DNA of 64,000 nt from Komagataeibacter sp. FNDCF1 (GCF_021295335.1 NZ_JAIWOT010000001.1:1801001-1865000); one strand, 5' to 3'. Shown: positions 47,131-57,221, numbered from the stretch's first letter. Made by a program: numbers and translations. The notes: generated from the letters alone by a model not told the origin.

Positions 47131-47355
47131 TCACAAATCCCGTGTTCGGGCGTTTACGTATGTCATAGCGGTAATCGGCGGGACTGGCGTAAGTCTCAAA
47201 CGCCCCCGCTTCGCGTTCAATTCGGAGAAATTGCGGATCTTCACCGCACGATCGGGGAATCGAGCGACGATTTCCAGTTCGCCCCCAAATGCCGGCATGA
47301 CATCAATCGGGTATAGCTTATAAGCCCACAAAACTGTCCGAACGGACGGGGCCAC
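47131..47355 (-). CDS. Hypothetical protein
   Basis: 74 codons (MAPSVRTVLWAYKLYPIDVM) on the same strand as and upstream of the recombinase fragment. The composition looks coding (VARFPDRAVKIRNFSELNAK), but no family is recognised, and it may be a fragment of the same lost element. Confidence 0.35.
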   Translation of the reverse strand: MAPSVRTVLWAYKLYPIDVMPAFGGELEIVARFPDRAVKIRNFSELNAKRGRLRLTPVPPITAMTYVNARTRDL

Positions 47356-47380
47356 CTCAAAATATACATAAAATTATTAT

Positions 47381-47414
47381 TTGATATCGAAATATATATA
47401 TATATATATATCAA
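47381..47414. promoter_or_regulatory. AT-dinucleotide tract with inverted ends upstream of hipB
   Basis: TTGATAT ... ATATCAA encloses a run of about ten AT dinucleotides, 76 bases before hipB. It may be the operator/promoter of the HipBA pair, or simply a DNA-melting element. Confidence 0.4.
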
Positions 47415-47489
47415 TCTTGAAAGGTACCCAAAATTCTGATATATAAAACTGCATCATATATGTGAATTGATGCAGAAAAGAACATTGAT

Positions 47490-48089
47490 ATGAGCTGCGA
47501 CATAACAGGCATAGCAGAGCGATTGCAAGCGGCGCGCAAAACCAAGGGGTTAAGCCAACGCGAGTTGAGCGAGTTGGCTGGGGTGCCTCAAGCGCAGATT
47601 TCCCGGATCGAAGCAGGAGCTGTCGACCTACGCCTCTCAAGCTTGGCCGCGCTCGCTCATGCCCTTGATCTGGAGCTTGCTCTTGTTCCACGCAAGGCTG
47701 TGGCCGTCGTGCGTTCCCTAAGCCGCGATGCGATCAGCTCCAACCGCAAAGACGTCGTTGCAATCCAAAAGGAGATGCAGCGAATCAGTGAGACAATGCG
47801 CGGCATCCAAATGAGCATGCCAGACCTCGAAGGACTTCAGCGACTTCAGAAGTCTATCTCCGACTTGCACCGGTTCCGAGTATCGATGCTCGACCTCGAG
47901 GAAATGAAAAAACTGCGTCACATAATTGAGCAGATCGGTCGTCCAGGAAAAGAGATGGTCTCACTCAATGAAAGCCTCAAAATAATGCGAACGATCCGCA
48001 ACAAGGCTTCACATGATCCGCTACCCGATAGCGGAGATACCCTATCACGTCCGGCCTACTCTCTTGATGAGGAGGACGATGATGCCTGA
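47490..48089 (+). CDS. hipB: HipB-type antitoxin with extended C-terminus
   Basis: A 199-residue protein. Residues ~8-62 form an XRE-type HTH (LQAARKTKGLSQRELSELAG, QISRIEAGAVDLRLSSLAAL). Typical HipB proteins are about 90 residues; here a long helical extension (IQKEMQRISETMRGIQMSMP, LQRLQKSISDLHRFRV) follows, perhaps a coiled coil, and the end is acidic (EEDDDA). It overlaps hipA by about 11 bases. It should neutralise HipA and repress the pair. Confidence 0.85.
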   Translation: MSCDITGIAERLQAARKTKGLSQRELSELAGVPQAQISRIEAGAVDLRLSSLAALAHALDLELALVPRKAVAVVRSLSRDAISSNRKDVVAIQKEMQRISETMRGIQMSMPDLEGLQRLQKSISDLHRFRVSMLDLEEMKKLRHIIEQIGRPGKEMVSLNESLKIMRTIRNKASHDPLPDSGDTLSRPAYSLDEEDDDA

Positions 48090-49323
48090 TGTTTCCTTCC
48101 TGACCGTCAAACTCCATGGCAAACCGATCGGGACACTCACGCATCTTGGCGATGAACGATCAATCTTTACGTTCAATGACGCCTATATTGGTAACGCAGA
48201 TAGAGAAACGCTCGGTTTGTCCTTCAAAGACCAGTATGGAGAGTTGCGGAACGACTTCAGGCCGATCAAGGTGAAGCTCATGCCGTTCTTCTCGAACCTG
48301 CTTCCTGAAGGTCGTCTCCGCAGCTATCTGGCAGAAAAGGCGGGCGTCAATGAGACGCGTGAGTTCTTCCTGATCCAAGCCCTCGGCCGCGACCTGCCCG
48401 GGGCTGTGACGGTCGAGGTCGCTGAAGATGAAGCACGGCCTTTGTTTGATGATCTCGATGATCAAGTCGAGGTTAAGGGCTCAAACACCCATGAAAACGC
48501 GCTCCGGTTTTCGCTTGCTGGGGTTCAGTTGAAATTTTCAGCCGTCATCGACGCTGCCGGTGGCCTGACCATTCCAGCAAGTGGGATCGGGGGCGGTTGG
48601 ATCGTCAAGCTTCCCTCAAGAGAGTATCATGGCGTCCCTGAAAACGAATTCTCGATGATGACGCTTGCTCGCATGGCTGGCATCAATGTCCCACCTATCG
48701 GCTTGGTAGATATTAGCGGTATCAAAAACTTGCCGGACGGCATCGACCAGCTTGGAGACAAGGCTTTTATCATCGAGCGCTTTGATCGTCGCGAAGATGG
48801 CACATCCATCCATATCGAGGACTTTGCTCAGGTCTATGGGGTCTATTCCGAAGATAAGTACAAAAAAGCAAGCAACCGCAGCATCGCGTCGGTGATCGCG
48901 GCTGAGTCCGATCATAACGATGTTGCCGAGTTCATCCGTCGCCTGACTTTCAATACCCTCATCGGCAACGGGGATATGCATCTGAAAAATTGGTCACTCA
49001 TCTACCCCGACCAGCGGACCGCCAAGCTCTCTCCTGCCTATGACTTCGTATCGACGATTCCCTACATTCCGGGCGATCAGTCGGCCTTGAATTTCAGTCG
49101 TACGCGACGGTTTGATCAATTCACGAAAGAGGAACTTCTTCACCTCGCCGGCAAGGCCGCGCTGCCGAGAAAGCTGGTCCTCGACACGGCACGTGAAACT
49201 GTCGGTCTCTTCATGGATCGATGGTCATCCGAGAAGGCGCATCTTCCGATGTCCCGTCATATAGTCAAGGTCATCGATAACCATCTAAAGACTCTGCCTA
49301 TCATAGGCGAGGCGACCAGCTAA
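48079..49323 (+). CDS. hipA: HipA-family serine/threonine kinase toxin
   Basis: About 414 residues. The start is at ATGATG 48079/48082 (MMPDVSFLTVKLHGKPIGTL) inside the end of hipB, indicating coupled translation. The N-terminal HipA domain (FFSNLLPEGRLRSYLAEKAG) is followed by the kinase core: LPSREYHGVPENEFSMM, FIIERFDRR, the catalytic loop GNGDMHLKNWSLIY and the metal-binding SPAYDFVST. Family members phosphorylate tRNA synthetases and induce dormancy. All motifs are intact. Confidence 0.92.
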   Translation: MMPDVSFLTVKLHGKPIGTLTHLGDERSIFTFNDAYIGNADRETLGLSFKDQYGELRNDFRPIKVKLMPFFSNLLPEGRLRSYLAEKAGVNETREFFLIQALGRDLPGAVTVEVAEDEARPLFDDLDDQVEVKGSNTHENALRFSLAGVQLKFSAVIDAAGGLTIPASGIGGGWIVKLPSREYHGVPENEFSMMTLARMAGINVPPIGLVDISGIKNLPDGIDQLGDKAFIIERFDRREDGTSIHIEDFAQVYGVYSEDKYKKASNRSIASVIAAESDHNDVAEFIRRLTFNTLIGNGDMHLKNWSLIYPDQRTAKLSPAYDFVSTIPYIPGDQSALNFSRTRRFDQFTKEELLHLAGKAALPRKLVLDTARETVGLFMDRWSSEKAHLPMSRHIVKVIDNHLKTLPIIGEATS

Positions 49324-49476
49324 GAAACGAAGCAGAATGAATATTGCCGCTGGATCCGGAGATAAGACTTTCAAGCAATGATGTCCGCTTTGCGAAACAC
49401 AGTCCAGCACTCCGCATGACCAATGTGTAGGCGTAAGCGAACATCGCGAAGATGAATTATCCTCCTGACACAACAT
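49324..49476. other. Spacer between hipA and dnaE2; nothing recognised
   Basis: About 150 bases between the hipA stop and the dnaE2 stop (convergent). No clear terminator hairpin. Confidence 0.4.
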
Positions 49477-50899
49477 TCAATGAAAATTCCGGGCCTTCAC
49501 AAGGATATTTTCGACAGACCTATCCTGATCAAGGTTGGAGAGAGCCTGCAGCGACCGATTCCCCACATCGGCCAGCAGGTGGGAGAGATCCACAATCTCA
49601 CGCGCCACCAGATGCACCACCTCCCCTTCCTTCTGCAACCGTCCGACAACCCCCAGCATCTGGCCTGAGAGGACCACACGATGAAAGCGCTCGAACATAT
49701 CGGGCCAGATAATCACGTTGATCGCCGCCGTCTCATCCTCCAGCGTCATGAACACCACGCCCTCGGCCGAACCGGGCCGCTGACGGACCAGCACCAATCC
49801 TGCCACCGACAGGCTGCTCCTGTCCCGGGCCTCCAGGGCCTGCCGGCACGTCACCATCCCGCGTTCGCTAAGATCATCGCGCAGGAAAGCCACGGGATGA
49901 TCCCGCAGGGTCAGGCCAGTGCGGTTGTAGTCGCGCGCGACCTCAGCCCCGTCCCGCATGGGCTGGAGCAGCACCTCAGGTTCTTCCGCCTCACGCATGA
50001 CGGCGGCCGCGGCAAACAGCGGCAGAGGTTCGTCACGTAGTGCTTTGATCGCCCACAGCGCCTCGCGCCGGGCCAGACCCAGCCCCGGCCGGAAAGCGTC
50101 CGCCTCGGCCAGATGGGTCAGGGCCACCCCCTTCACCCCTGCCCTACGCCACAAATCGTCGACCGAGGCAAAGGGGCGGTTGCCCCGCACCGCCACGATG
50201 CGGGCGGCATCCTCATTGGCCAGCCCTTTCACCAGGTTCATACCCAGACGGACGGCAAACAGCCCGTCATCCCGCTCCGGGCCTTCAAGCGTGCTGTCCC
50301 AGCGCGAGGCGTTGATGCAGATCGGTCGGATCTCGACCCCGTGCTCGCGCGCATCGCGCACAAGCTGGGCCGGGGCGTAGAATCCCATGGGCTGGCTGTT
50401 CAGGAGGGCTGCCAGAAACACATCCGGATTGGCGCATTTCATCCAGGATGACGAATAGGCAAGGATGGCAAATGAGGCGGCATGGCTTTCGGGAAAGCCG
50501 TAACTGCCAAACCCCTCCAGTTGCTGGAAAATGCGCTCGGCAAAGGTCTCGGGATAACCGCGCGCCGTCATGCCCTCGATCAGGCGCGTGCGGAAGCGCG
50601 AGACCGTGCCGGTGTTCTTGAAGGTGGCTATGGCGCGGCGCAGCTGGTCGGCCTCGGAGGCCGAAAACCCGGCGCAGACCATGGCCACCTGCATCACCTG
50701 TTCCTGGAATAGCGGAATGCCCAGCGTCTTCCTGAGCACCTTTTCGAGTTCCGGCGTCGGGTAGACTTCCTTTTCCTGCCCGGCCCGCCGGCGCAGATAG
50801 GGATGCACCATGTCGCCCTTATGTGGACGGCCTTTACGATGCAAGAGGTCACATTGATTGCATTGTCGTATCTTTCTTCTGCGTATTTTCGCTCCAGCG

Positions 50900-51161
50900 A
50901 AATGCACTGATACTGTCATGATGTGGAGATCCGGTCAGATGCGCCCTTATGTCCGGCCTGTTTATGCGAAATCCTTCGCTGGCCATCATGGGTGTTCGCT
51001 TGCGTGTCAGGCACCAATCTGGATCTCGTGCTCAATGGCACATGGGGACATTCGGTATTGCCTGAACTGCTTCTGATTACAGTCTTTCCCATCACGCGGT
51101 CAGTGCATACTGCCGGATCTACCGGAGCTTATTCCGGTATCCATCATCCTGGTGGTACATG
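50900..51161 (-). ncRNA. Candidate guide (bridge/seek) RNA of the IS110-family element
   Basis: The 3' non-coding part of the element contains CGCCCTTATGT (50942-50952), identical to 11 bases across the left dnaE2/IS junction (50814-50824), and CACC-A-ATCTGGAT (51012-51024), matching ATCTGGAT across the right junction (52267-52274) plus CACC just inside it. Both copies run in the same orientation as the junctions and are about 70 bases apart. Guide loops that pair with target and donor ends should look like this. The RNA limits are not known. Confidence 0.55.
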
Positions 51162-52193
51162 TCAGACTATAGCGACACTGCGACCGGCCGGACGATAGAT
51201 CTCTTTGCGCGACAACAAAACCCAGATGATCCGGGCCAGCTTGTTGGCTAACGCCACGGTTGCCAGACGGCCCGGGCGACGTTCCAGAAGCTTGCAAAGC
51301 CATACTCCCGCAGCGCTATCCCATTTCTGTGCGCGGTAAAGCATGGATGTTGCGCCCAGAACGAGCATCTTTCTTATTTCCCGGTTGCCCGTTTTGGTAA
51401 TTCTGCCCAATCGGGTTTTTCCGCCCGATGAATGCTGGCGCGGTACGAGACCAAGCCAGGCTGCGAAGTGCCGGGCCGTATCGAAAGCCCCAATATCGGT
51501 AACAGACGCGACAATCAGGGAGGCGGTTACCGGACCAATGCCCGGGATGGTCAAAAGACGGCGAGCATCTTCATCCTGTTTGGCATGTGTCCGGATACCT
51601 CCTTCCAGGTTTTCTATGCTTTCGTTCAGTCGACCATACTGTTCAAAGAGCAGCATGGTTGTCTGTTTCAGGGCATCAGGCAGATTGGATGAGGTTTCGA
51701 TTTTCGCCAGAAGTTCGGGGAGACGGGCATTTCCAAGGGGAACAATCAAACCGAATTCCGCTGCAAGTGCACGCAACGCATTCACCAGCATCGTTTGCTG
51801 TTTGACCAGAAGGGTACGAGTTGAGTGCAGCGATAACAGGCTTTGCTGCTCCCGATTTTTAATCGGGACGAAGCGCGTGTCGGGATGGATCGCGGCAAGA
51901 CAAATCGCGGCGGCATCAACAGCATCGTTTTTCTTGCCACGTTTGACAAATGGTTTGACCATTTCAGGGGGAATGAGTTTTACCTCATGACCGGTGTCAC
52001 GGATGACACGAGCCCAGTGATGCGACGTGCTACAGGCTTCGAGTACGACCAGGCAGCGCTCCAGCTTTTCAAAGAATGAGATAACTTCACTCCGCCCGAG
52101 TTTCTTCTTGAGCAGACATTTTCCGCTTGCGTCCGTGCCATGCACTTGAAAAACAGACTTGGCGATATCCAGGCCGATTATGGTAACTTTCAT
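51162..52193 (-). CDS. IS110-family transposase (DEDD recombinase)
   Basis: 343 residues from ATG 52193 (MKVTIIGLDIAKSVFQVHGT). The N-terminal RuvC-like DEDD domain shows D in GLDIAKS, E in LVVLEACSTSHHW and D-D in KNDAVDAAAI. The C-terminal transposase-20 domain has LLTIPGIGPVTASLIVASVT, FAAWLGLVPRQHSSGGKTRL and the serine region. The frame is also open upstream into dnaE2, so read-through could give a 977-residue DnaE2-transposase fusion. Confidence 0.92.
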   Translation of the reverse strand: MKVTIIGLDIAKSVFQVHGTDASGKCLLKKKLGRSEVISFFEKLERCLVVLEACSTSHHWARVIRDTGHEVKLIPPEMVKPFVKRGKKNDAVDAAAICLAAIHPDTRFVPIKNREQQSLLSLHSTRTLLVKQQTMLVNALRALAAEFGLIVPLGNARLPELLAKIETSSNLPDALKQTTMLLFEQYGRLNESIENLEGGIRTHAKQDEDARRLLTIPGIGPVTASLIVASVTDIGAFDTARHFAAWLGLVPRQHSSGGKTRLGRITKTGNREIRKMLVLGATSMLYRAQKWDSAAGVWLCKLLERRPGRLATVALANKLARIIWVLLSRKEIYRPAGRSVAIV

Positions 52194-52332
52194 CCGGGCG
52201 GTCTCCTCTGAATGGTCTTCCGACCTCATCATGGCACATTGATGTCGCATGGAGGCCGTCCACCCCATCTGGATGGGGCCGGGCCGGACGATGGCCACCT
52301 CGATCACCAGATCATAGAACACCCGGGGCCTG

Positions 52333-52376
<44 letters not shown>

Positions 52377-54091
52377 CACCCCGATCGTGTCCGCCTTCCG
52401 GATCATGGCATAGGTGCGCGGATCCTCGGCCGGGATGGTCTGCAGCGTGTAATGCTGCCCCTTGTGTTCGGCCAGAAGGTCCAGCCCCTTCTTCATGCAG
52501 GTCAGCATGCCAAGGGCCAGCACATCCACCTTCATGAATTTCAGGACGTCGATATCGTCCTTGTCCCATTCGATGATCTGGCGAGCGTCCATGGCCGCCG
52601 GTTCGATCGGCACCAGTTCGTCCAGCCGGTCATGGGTCAGGACAAACCCGCCGGGATGCTGCGACAGGTGGCGCGGCACGCCGATCAGGCACCGGGCCAG
52701 ATCCAGCGTCAGCCGGATCCGCCGGTCGGACAGGTCGATCCCCGTTTCATCCAGCGCGTCCTCATCCAGCTTGCGCCCCCAGCCCCAGATCTGCCCGGAC
52801 AGGGTGCGGATCAGGTCTTCGGGCAGGCCCATGACCTTGCCGACATCGCGCAGCGCCCCCTTCGCACGGTAGCGCGTGACCACGGCCGTAAGGGCGGCGT
52901 GGTTGCGGCCATAATGACCATAAATCCACTGGATCACCTGCTCCCGGCGCGCATGCTCGAAATCCACGTCGATATCGGGCGGCTCGCGGCGCTCTTCGGA
53001 GACGAACCGCTCGAAGAGCAGCGACGTCCGTGCCGGATCGATGGCGGTAATGCCCAGCACGTAGCAGACAGCGGAATTGGCCGCCGATCCTCGCCCCTGG
53101 CACAGGATGCCCTGCGAGCGGGCGTAACGGACGATGCTGTGGACGGTCAGGAAATACGGCGCGTAATCCATGCGCCCGATCAGGGCAAGTTCATGGTCGA
53201 GGGTTTTTCTGACCTCGGGCGGAATGCCTTCGGGATAGGCCGTTGCCGTCCCTTCCCAGGTCAGGGATTCCAGCGCCTGCTGCGGCGTCAGGCCGGGGAT
53301 GGAGACCTCGTCGGGATACTGGTAGGCCAGGTCATCAAGGCTGAAGCGACAACGGGTCACGATCTCATGGGTCCGGTCGATCGCTTCGGGATAGCGGCTG
53401 AACAGCCGGGCCATTTCTGCAGGCGGCTTGAGGTAGCGGTCCGCATGGCGCTCACGCGCGAACCCGGCTTCGTCGATGGTGGTGTGGTTGCGGATGCAGG
53501 TCACCACATCCTGCAGGATGCGCCGGTCATGGGTGTGGAACAGCACGTCATTGGTCACGACCGCTGGCACACGCGCCTGCCGGGCGAGGTTCGCCAGTTC
53601 ATACAGCCGCATCTGGTCATTGGGCCGGCGCCGCAGGGTCAGCGCCATATAGGCCCGGTCGGCAAAGGCGTCCTGCAGCTTGCGCAGATGCAGGGCGCAG
53701 GCATCATCCGCCGTGTCCGGGAGCAGGATCACAAGGAGCCCTTCGCCCCATGCCACCAGATCCTCCCAGAGCAGATGGCATTTCCCCTTCCCCGCCCGGG
53801 CCTTGCCAAGGGTGAGCAGCCGGCACAGGCAACCATAGGCGGCTCGGTCCGTCGGATAGACCAGCACGGGCGCGAAATCGGCAAGGTCCAGACGGCAGCC
53901 CACGACCAGGCGGATGCCGGTCTCTTTGGCAGCGACATGGGCCTGCACCATGCCCGCCAGGGAATTGCGGTCGCAGATGCCCAGCGCTTCAATGCCAAGG
54001 GTCTTCGCCTGCTCGAACAGTTCAATCGGTGAGGACGCGCCGCGCAGGAACGAGAAATAACTCGTCACCTGCAGTTCGACGTACTGCACGC

Positions 54092-55630
54092 TCATTCAAA
54101 GAGACCGTGCAGGAACCAGCCCTGCGAACCGGTCTCGCCATGTTCGCCATCCCCGGTCCGGTAAACCCAGAATGTCTCGCCGCTGGTATCTTCCACCCGG
54201 AAATAGTCCCGCACGGTGGTCAGTTCGGCATCCCCTTTCCACCATTCGCCAAACACGCGCTCAGGGCCATCGGCGCATCTGATCCGGCGGCGGATGCCGC
54301 GCCAGATGAAGAAGACCGGCGGATGGTCGGGCAACATCGCCATGGTCTGGATCGGCTCGGGACGGGGCAGCAGGCGCGTGGGGCGCGGCCAGTGATCCGG
54401 CCACTCCTTTCCGTCCTCGGGTGCGAGTGCGGGCACGCGGCAGACGGCCCGCTCTGGCACATCGCTTTCCACCGGGGCGAAGCGATACAGGGCCTGCGTG
54501 CCGACGCGGTTGGCCAGGGTATCGATCAGGTCGGAGACGTCGGCCTCTTCTTCCTCGATCAGGGCGGAGACACCCTGGCGGTGCAGGATCGGCTCGGCCA
54601 GCGACGCGGTCAGCACCATGCGCTCGATCCCGAAGCCCGGATCGATGGTCTCGATCCTGTCACAGAGCAGACGGGTCAGGCGTCTGACATCCCGCACCGG
54701 CAGGGCCGTGGCCACGCGCAGGGCCTCGGTTCGGCTGTCCACCCGGTGCAGCAGCAGGTCGAGGCGGCGCACGCCCTGCTCGCGTTCCTCCAACCCGGCG
54801 CACAGGGGCGGCACGAGTTTGGTGATGTAGCGGGCAATGGTCTCGGCTGCGCTGATCGGTTCGGCAAAGTTCCGGCTGACCTGCACCGGCGCCTGCAGCC
54901 GGACCGGGACAATGGCTTCCGCCTGCCGCCCGAAAGCCTGGTCCAGCCTGCGGGCGACATCCAGGCCGAAGCGCAGGGCCAGCGGTGCGCGCGGCATACC
55001 GGCCAGCGGGCCGATGCGTGACACGCCCAGCCCATGGAGGCCATCAATGATATCCTCTGGCAGGCGCAGGGCCTCGATGGGCAGGTCGACAATCGCTGCC
55101 GCCGTCTCACCGGGCGGCACGAGGGTGATACGTCCCCGGCCATAGCGCGCCAGCGCATGGGCGGCACCCCATGTATCGGCAATCGCGGCCCGGGCCGTCA
55201 TTCCGGACTTCTTCAGGCGGGTGACCATGTTCTCCAGCATGACGGCCTCGCCCCCATGCAGGTGATCGGCACCGGTCGTATCCAGCACGATGCCGTCGGG
55301 TGGATCGGGGGCCACGATGGGAGCGATGCGGTGCTGGAACCACAGCGCTAGCCGCTCCAGCCCTGCCCGGTCACCGTCCGGGTCGGCATCCATGATGAGC
55401 AGATCGGGATGGAGCGCCTGCGCTTTCGCAACAGGCATGCCGGGACGCAGGCCCAGCCTGCGGGCGGCGAGATCGACCGATAGCACGACCCGTCGCCGCC
55501 CTTCCCGTCCGACGAGCGCCAGCGGGCGGTCAGGCGCGGGCGCGTCGGTTCCCAGCCGCTTCCTGAGCCGGTCTGTCGGCCAGAGCGGCAGGTAGAGCGA
55601 GACGACACGGTGCCAGTCTCCCTTTGGCAT
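54092..55630 (-). CDS. imuB: ImuB, Y-family-like mutasome scaffold protein
   Basis: About 512 residues from ATG 55630 (MPKGDWHRVVSLYLPLWPTD). A longer in-frame start at 55675 is less likely. It has the ImuB Y-polymerase-like core (VDLAARRLGLRPGMPVAKAQ, DGIVLDTTGADHLHGGEAVM) but not the full set of catalytic acids, and a long C-terminal region with EWWKGDAELTTVRDYFRVED. ImuB links ImuA and DnaE2 to the beta clamp. It overlaps imuA by about 100 bases and dnaE2 by four. Confidence 0.9.
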   Translation of the reverse strand: MPKGDWHRVVSLYLPLWPTDRLRKRLGTDAPAPDRPLALVGREGRRRVVLSVDLAARRLGLRPGMPVAKAQALHPDLLIMDADPDGDRAGLERLALWFQHRIAPIVAPDPPDGIVLDTTGADHLHGGEAVMLENMVTRLKKSGMTARAAIADTWGAAHALARYGRGRITLVPPGETAAAIVDLPIEALRLPEDIIDGLHGLGVSRIGPLAGMPRAPLALRFGLDVARRLDQAFGRQAEAIVPVRLQAPVQVSRNFAEPISAAETIARYITKLVPPLCAGLEEREQGVRRLDLLLHRVDSRTEALRVATALPVRDVRRLTRLLCDRIETIDPGFGIERMVLTASLAEPILHRQGVSALIEEEEADVSDLIDTLANRVGTQALYRFAPVESDVPERAVCRVPALAPEDGKEWPDHWPRPTRLLPRPEPIQTMAMLPDHPPVFFIWRGIRRRIRCADGPERVFGEWWKGDAELTTVRDYFRVEDTSGETFWVYRTGDGEHGETGSQGWFLHGLFE

Positions 55631-56306
55631 CACAGGCCTCCACTTCAAAATCGGCGCATTCGCCCGCGCGGGCACGGATCAGTTCCAGCAGCCAGCGGGA
55701 CCGGCCGACGCCGGGCACTGGCAGCGGCACGGATGGGAGGACGGATACCCGCCACCGGGTGACCGAAGCGGTGGGCTGGCCGAAATCCGCCGCATCCGTC
55801 TGCCGCCGCCAGCGCCGTATGGCGATGCCCAGTGCGCCGGATGTCTCGGCCGCCAGCTGCAGGCGACGTGACGCGGTCATGGACAGGCGGGCCACCTCGG
55901 CGACGACTGCGCCCAGCCCCTGATGGCGCAATGCCTCCTCGAAACAGGCCAGCACATCGACGTCCGAACTGGCTGCGACATAGATGGTCCGTCGCGCCGA
56001 CAGGCCGACCTGCTGCAGTGCGGGGGCATACAGGTCCTGACGGGTGGCGATCCACAGTACCTTGCCCCTTGTCCGCGCTGCGATTCCGGCGGAAAACAGG
56101 CCGGATGCCGCTGCATTCAGGGCGTCATGGCCGCCGCCTGCCACTTCATGCAGCGCGCCCAGCGCCAGTCCGCCGTCTGGCAGGCGACCGTCAATCTCGG
56201 GCACCCCGAAGGGCAGCACGCCCCGCCTGCGCCGGCCCTGGCCTTCGAGGCGGCTGACCTGTGCTCTCAGCGCCTCCAGCGCGGGACGTGGTTGAGATGC
56301 GGGCAT
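55530..56306 (-). CDS. imuA: ImuA, RecA-like SOS mutagenesis protein
   Basis: A 258-residue protein (MPASQPRPALEALRAQVSRL) with the ImuA/SulA-like pattern VLPFGVPEIDGRLPDGGLAL, GALHEVAGGG and GKVLWIATRQDLYAPALQQV. It has no full Walker A. It is the first gene of the imuA-imuB-dnaE2 cassette, and its start lies 50 bases from a LexA box. The large overlap of its 3' end with imuB suggests coupled translation. Confidence 0.88.
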   Translation of the reverse strand: MPASQPRPALEALRAQVSRLEGQGRRRRGVLPFGVPEIDGRLPDGGLALGALHEVAGGGHDALNAAASGLFSAGIAARTRGKVLWIATRQDLYAPALQQVGLSARRTIYVAASSDVDVLACFEEALRHQGLGAVVAEVARLSMTASRRLQLAAETSGALGIAIRRWRRQTDAADFGQPTASVTRWRVSVLPSVPLPVPGVGRSRWLLELIRARAGECADFEVEACDAKGRLAPCRLALPAALADRPAQEAAGNRRARA

Positions 56307-56355
56307 GGGGTCGGACAGTCCATTCGGGTGTTTCTGGCATGGAATCAGTGATTGT

Positions 56356-56370
56356 GTTCGTTATTTGTTC
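56356..56370. promoter_or_regulatory. LexA (SOS) box GTTC-N7-GTTC
   Basis: GTTCGTTATTTGTTC exactly fits the direct-repeat LexA site of alphaproteobacteria. It lies between the divergent imuA (50 bases) and SRAP (200 bases) genes, so both may be damage-inducible. Confidence 0.88.
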
Positions 56371-56570
56371 TGGTACGGTGACGAATGTCAACCCATCCTG
56401 GAAAAGCGACTGTGATCCGGACGCGGGTACAGGCCTGTCGGCCGATCGTGGCTTGATGAAAACTGTCTGGATTGCAGGGGTTTATCAGGAACAGTCCAGC
56501 CGTCTTCGTCCTGAAGGGTGGGTACCGTCTGGCAGGACACCCATATCCGGACTCGCGAAAGGACGGCGTG

Positions 56571-57221
56571 ATGTGCAACCTCTATGCGATGACCAGCAGC
56601 CAGCAGGCGATCCGGGAGGCGGCCCGGGTCATGACCGACCGCACCGGCAATCTCCGGCCCCTGCCCGAGATCTGGCCCAACACCCTGGCGCCCATCGTGC
56701 GGAACACGCCGGATGGGCGGGAACTGGTCATGGCGCGCTGGGGCATGCCCACGCCGCCGGGCTACCTGAAAGGGCACAGGGTTGATCGGGGTGTGACCAA
56801 TATCCGCAATCCCATCTCGACCTGGTGGAAACGATGGGAAGGTGTGGCGCATCGCTGCCTGGTGCCGCTCACGGCTTTTTCCGAACCGGAGCGCCTGCCG
56901 GATGGGACCAGCAGGCCCGTCTGGTTTGCCCGCAGCGATGGAGAGCCGCTGGCTTTCTTTGCCGGAATCTGGTGTCAGTGGACGTCGGTACGGAAACTGG
57001 CGGATGGCGAGACGACGGATGACCTGTTCGGCTTCCTGACCACCACCGCCAATCGGGAAGTCGGCGCCATTCATCCGAAAGCCATGCCGGTCATCCTGAC
57101 CCGTTTGGAAGAACTGGATCTGTGGATGAAGGGGCCTTTGGACGATGCGCTACAACTGCAACGTCCCCTGCCCGACGATGCCCTAACGGTCGCGAATGCT
57201 TCTGTGGGACGTAATTATTAA
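56571..57221 (+). CDS. SOS-response-associated peptidase (SRAP/HMCES/YedK)
   Basis: 216 residues from ATG 56571, which places the catalytic cysteine at position 2 (MCNLYAMTSSQQAIREAARV). An upstream in-frame start would bury it. Other SRAP features are the GRELVMARWGMPTP strand, VTNIRN for the conserved Asn, CLVPLTAFSEPE (Glu) and a conserved His in GAIHPKAMPVIL. SRAP proteins crosslink to abasic sites in single-stranded DNA and protect them. Divergent from the imu cassette with a LexA box between. The last residues may be altered by the transposase remnant directly downstream. Confidence 0.92.
   Translation: MCNLYAMTSSQQAIREAARVMTDRTGNLRPLPEIWPNTLAPIVRNTPDGRELVMARWGMPTPPGYLKGHRVDRGVTNIRNPISTWWKRWEGVAHRCLVPLTAFSEPERLPDGTSRPVWFARSDGEPLAFFAGIWCQWTSVRKLADGETTDDLFGFLTTTANREVGAIHPKAMPVILTRLEELDLWMKGPLDDALQLQRPLPDDALTVANASVGRNY

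Larger units (their letters stand above)
50818..52270 (-). mobile_element. IS110-family element (IS1111-like layout) in dnaE2
   Basis: A CT dinucleotide is repeated at both borders (50818-50819 and 52269-52270), the core pattern of IS110 recombination. The non-coding part before the transposase is about 75 bases and the part after it about 340, as in IS1111-type elements with a guide RNA on the 3' side. Subterminal TGGACGGCC / GGCCGTCCA are inverted. Confidence 0.85.

Noticed and set aside
46684-47323. Plus-strand frames over the recombinase fragment region
   Set aside because: They are antisense to recognisable minus-strand coding (serine recombinase start, A-NDN protein).
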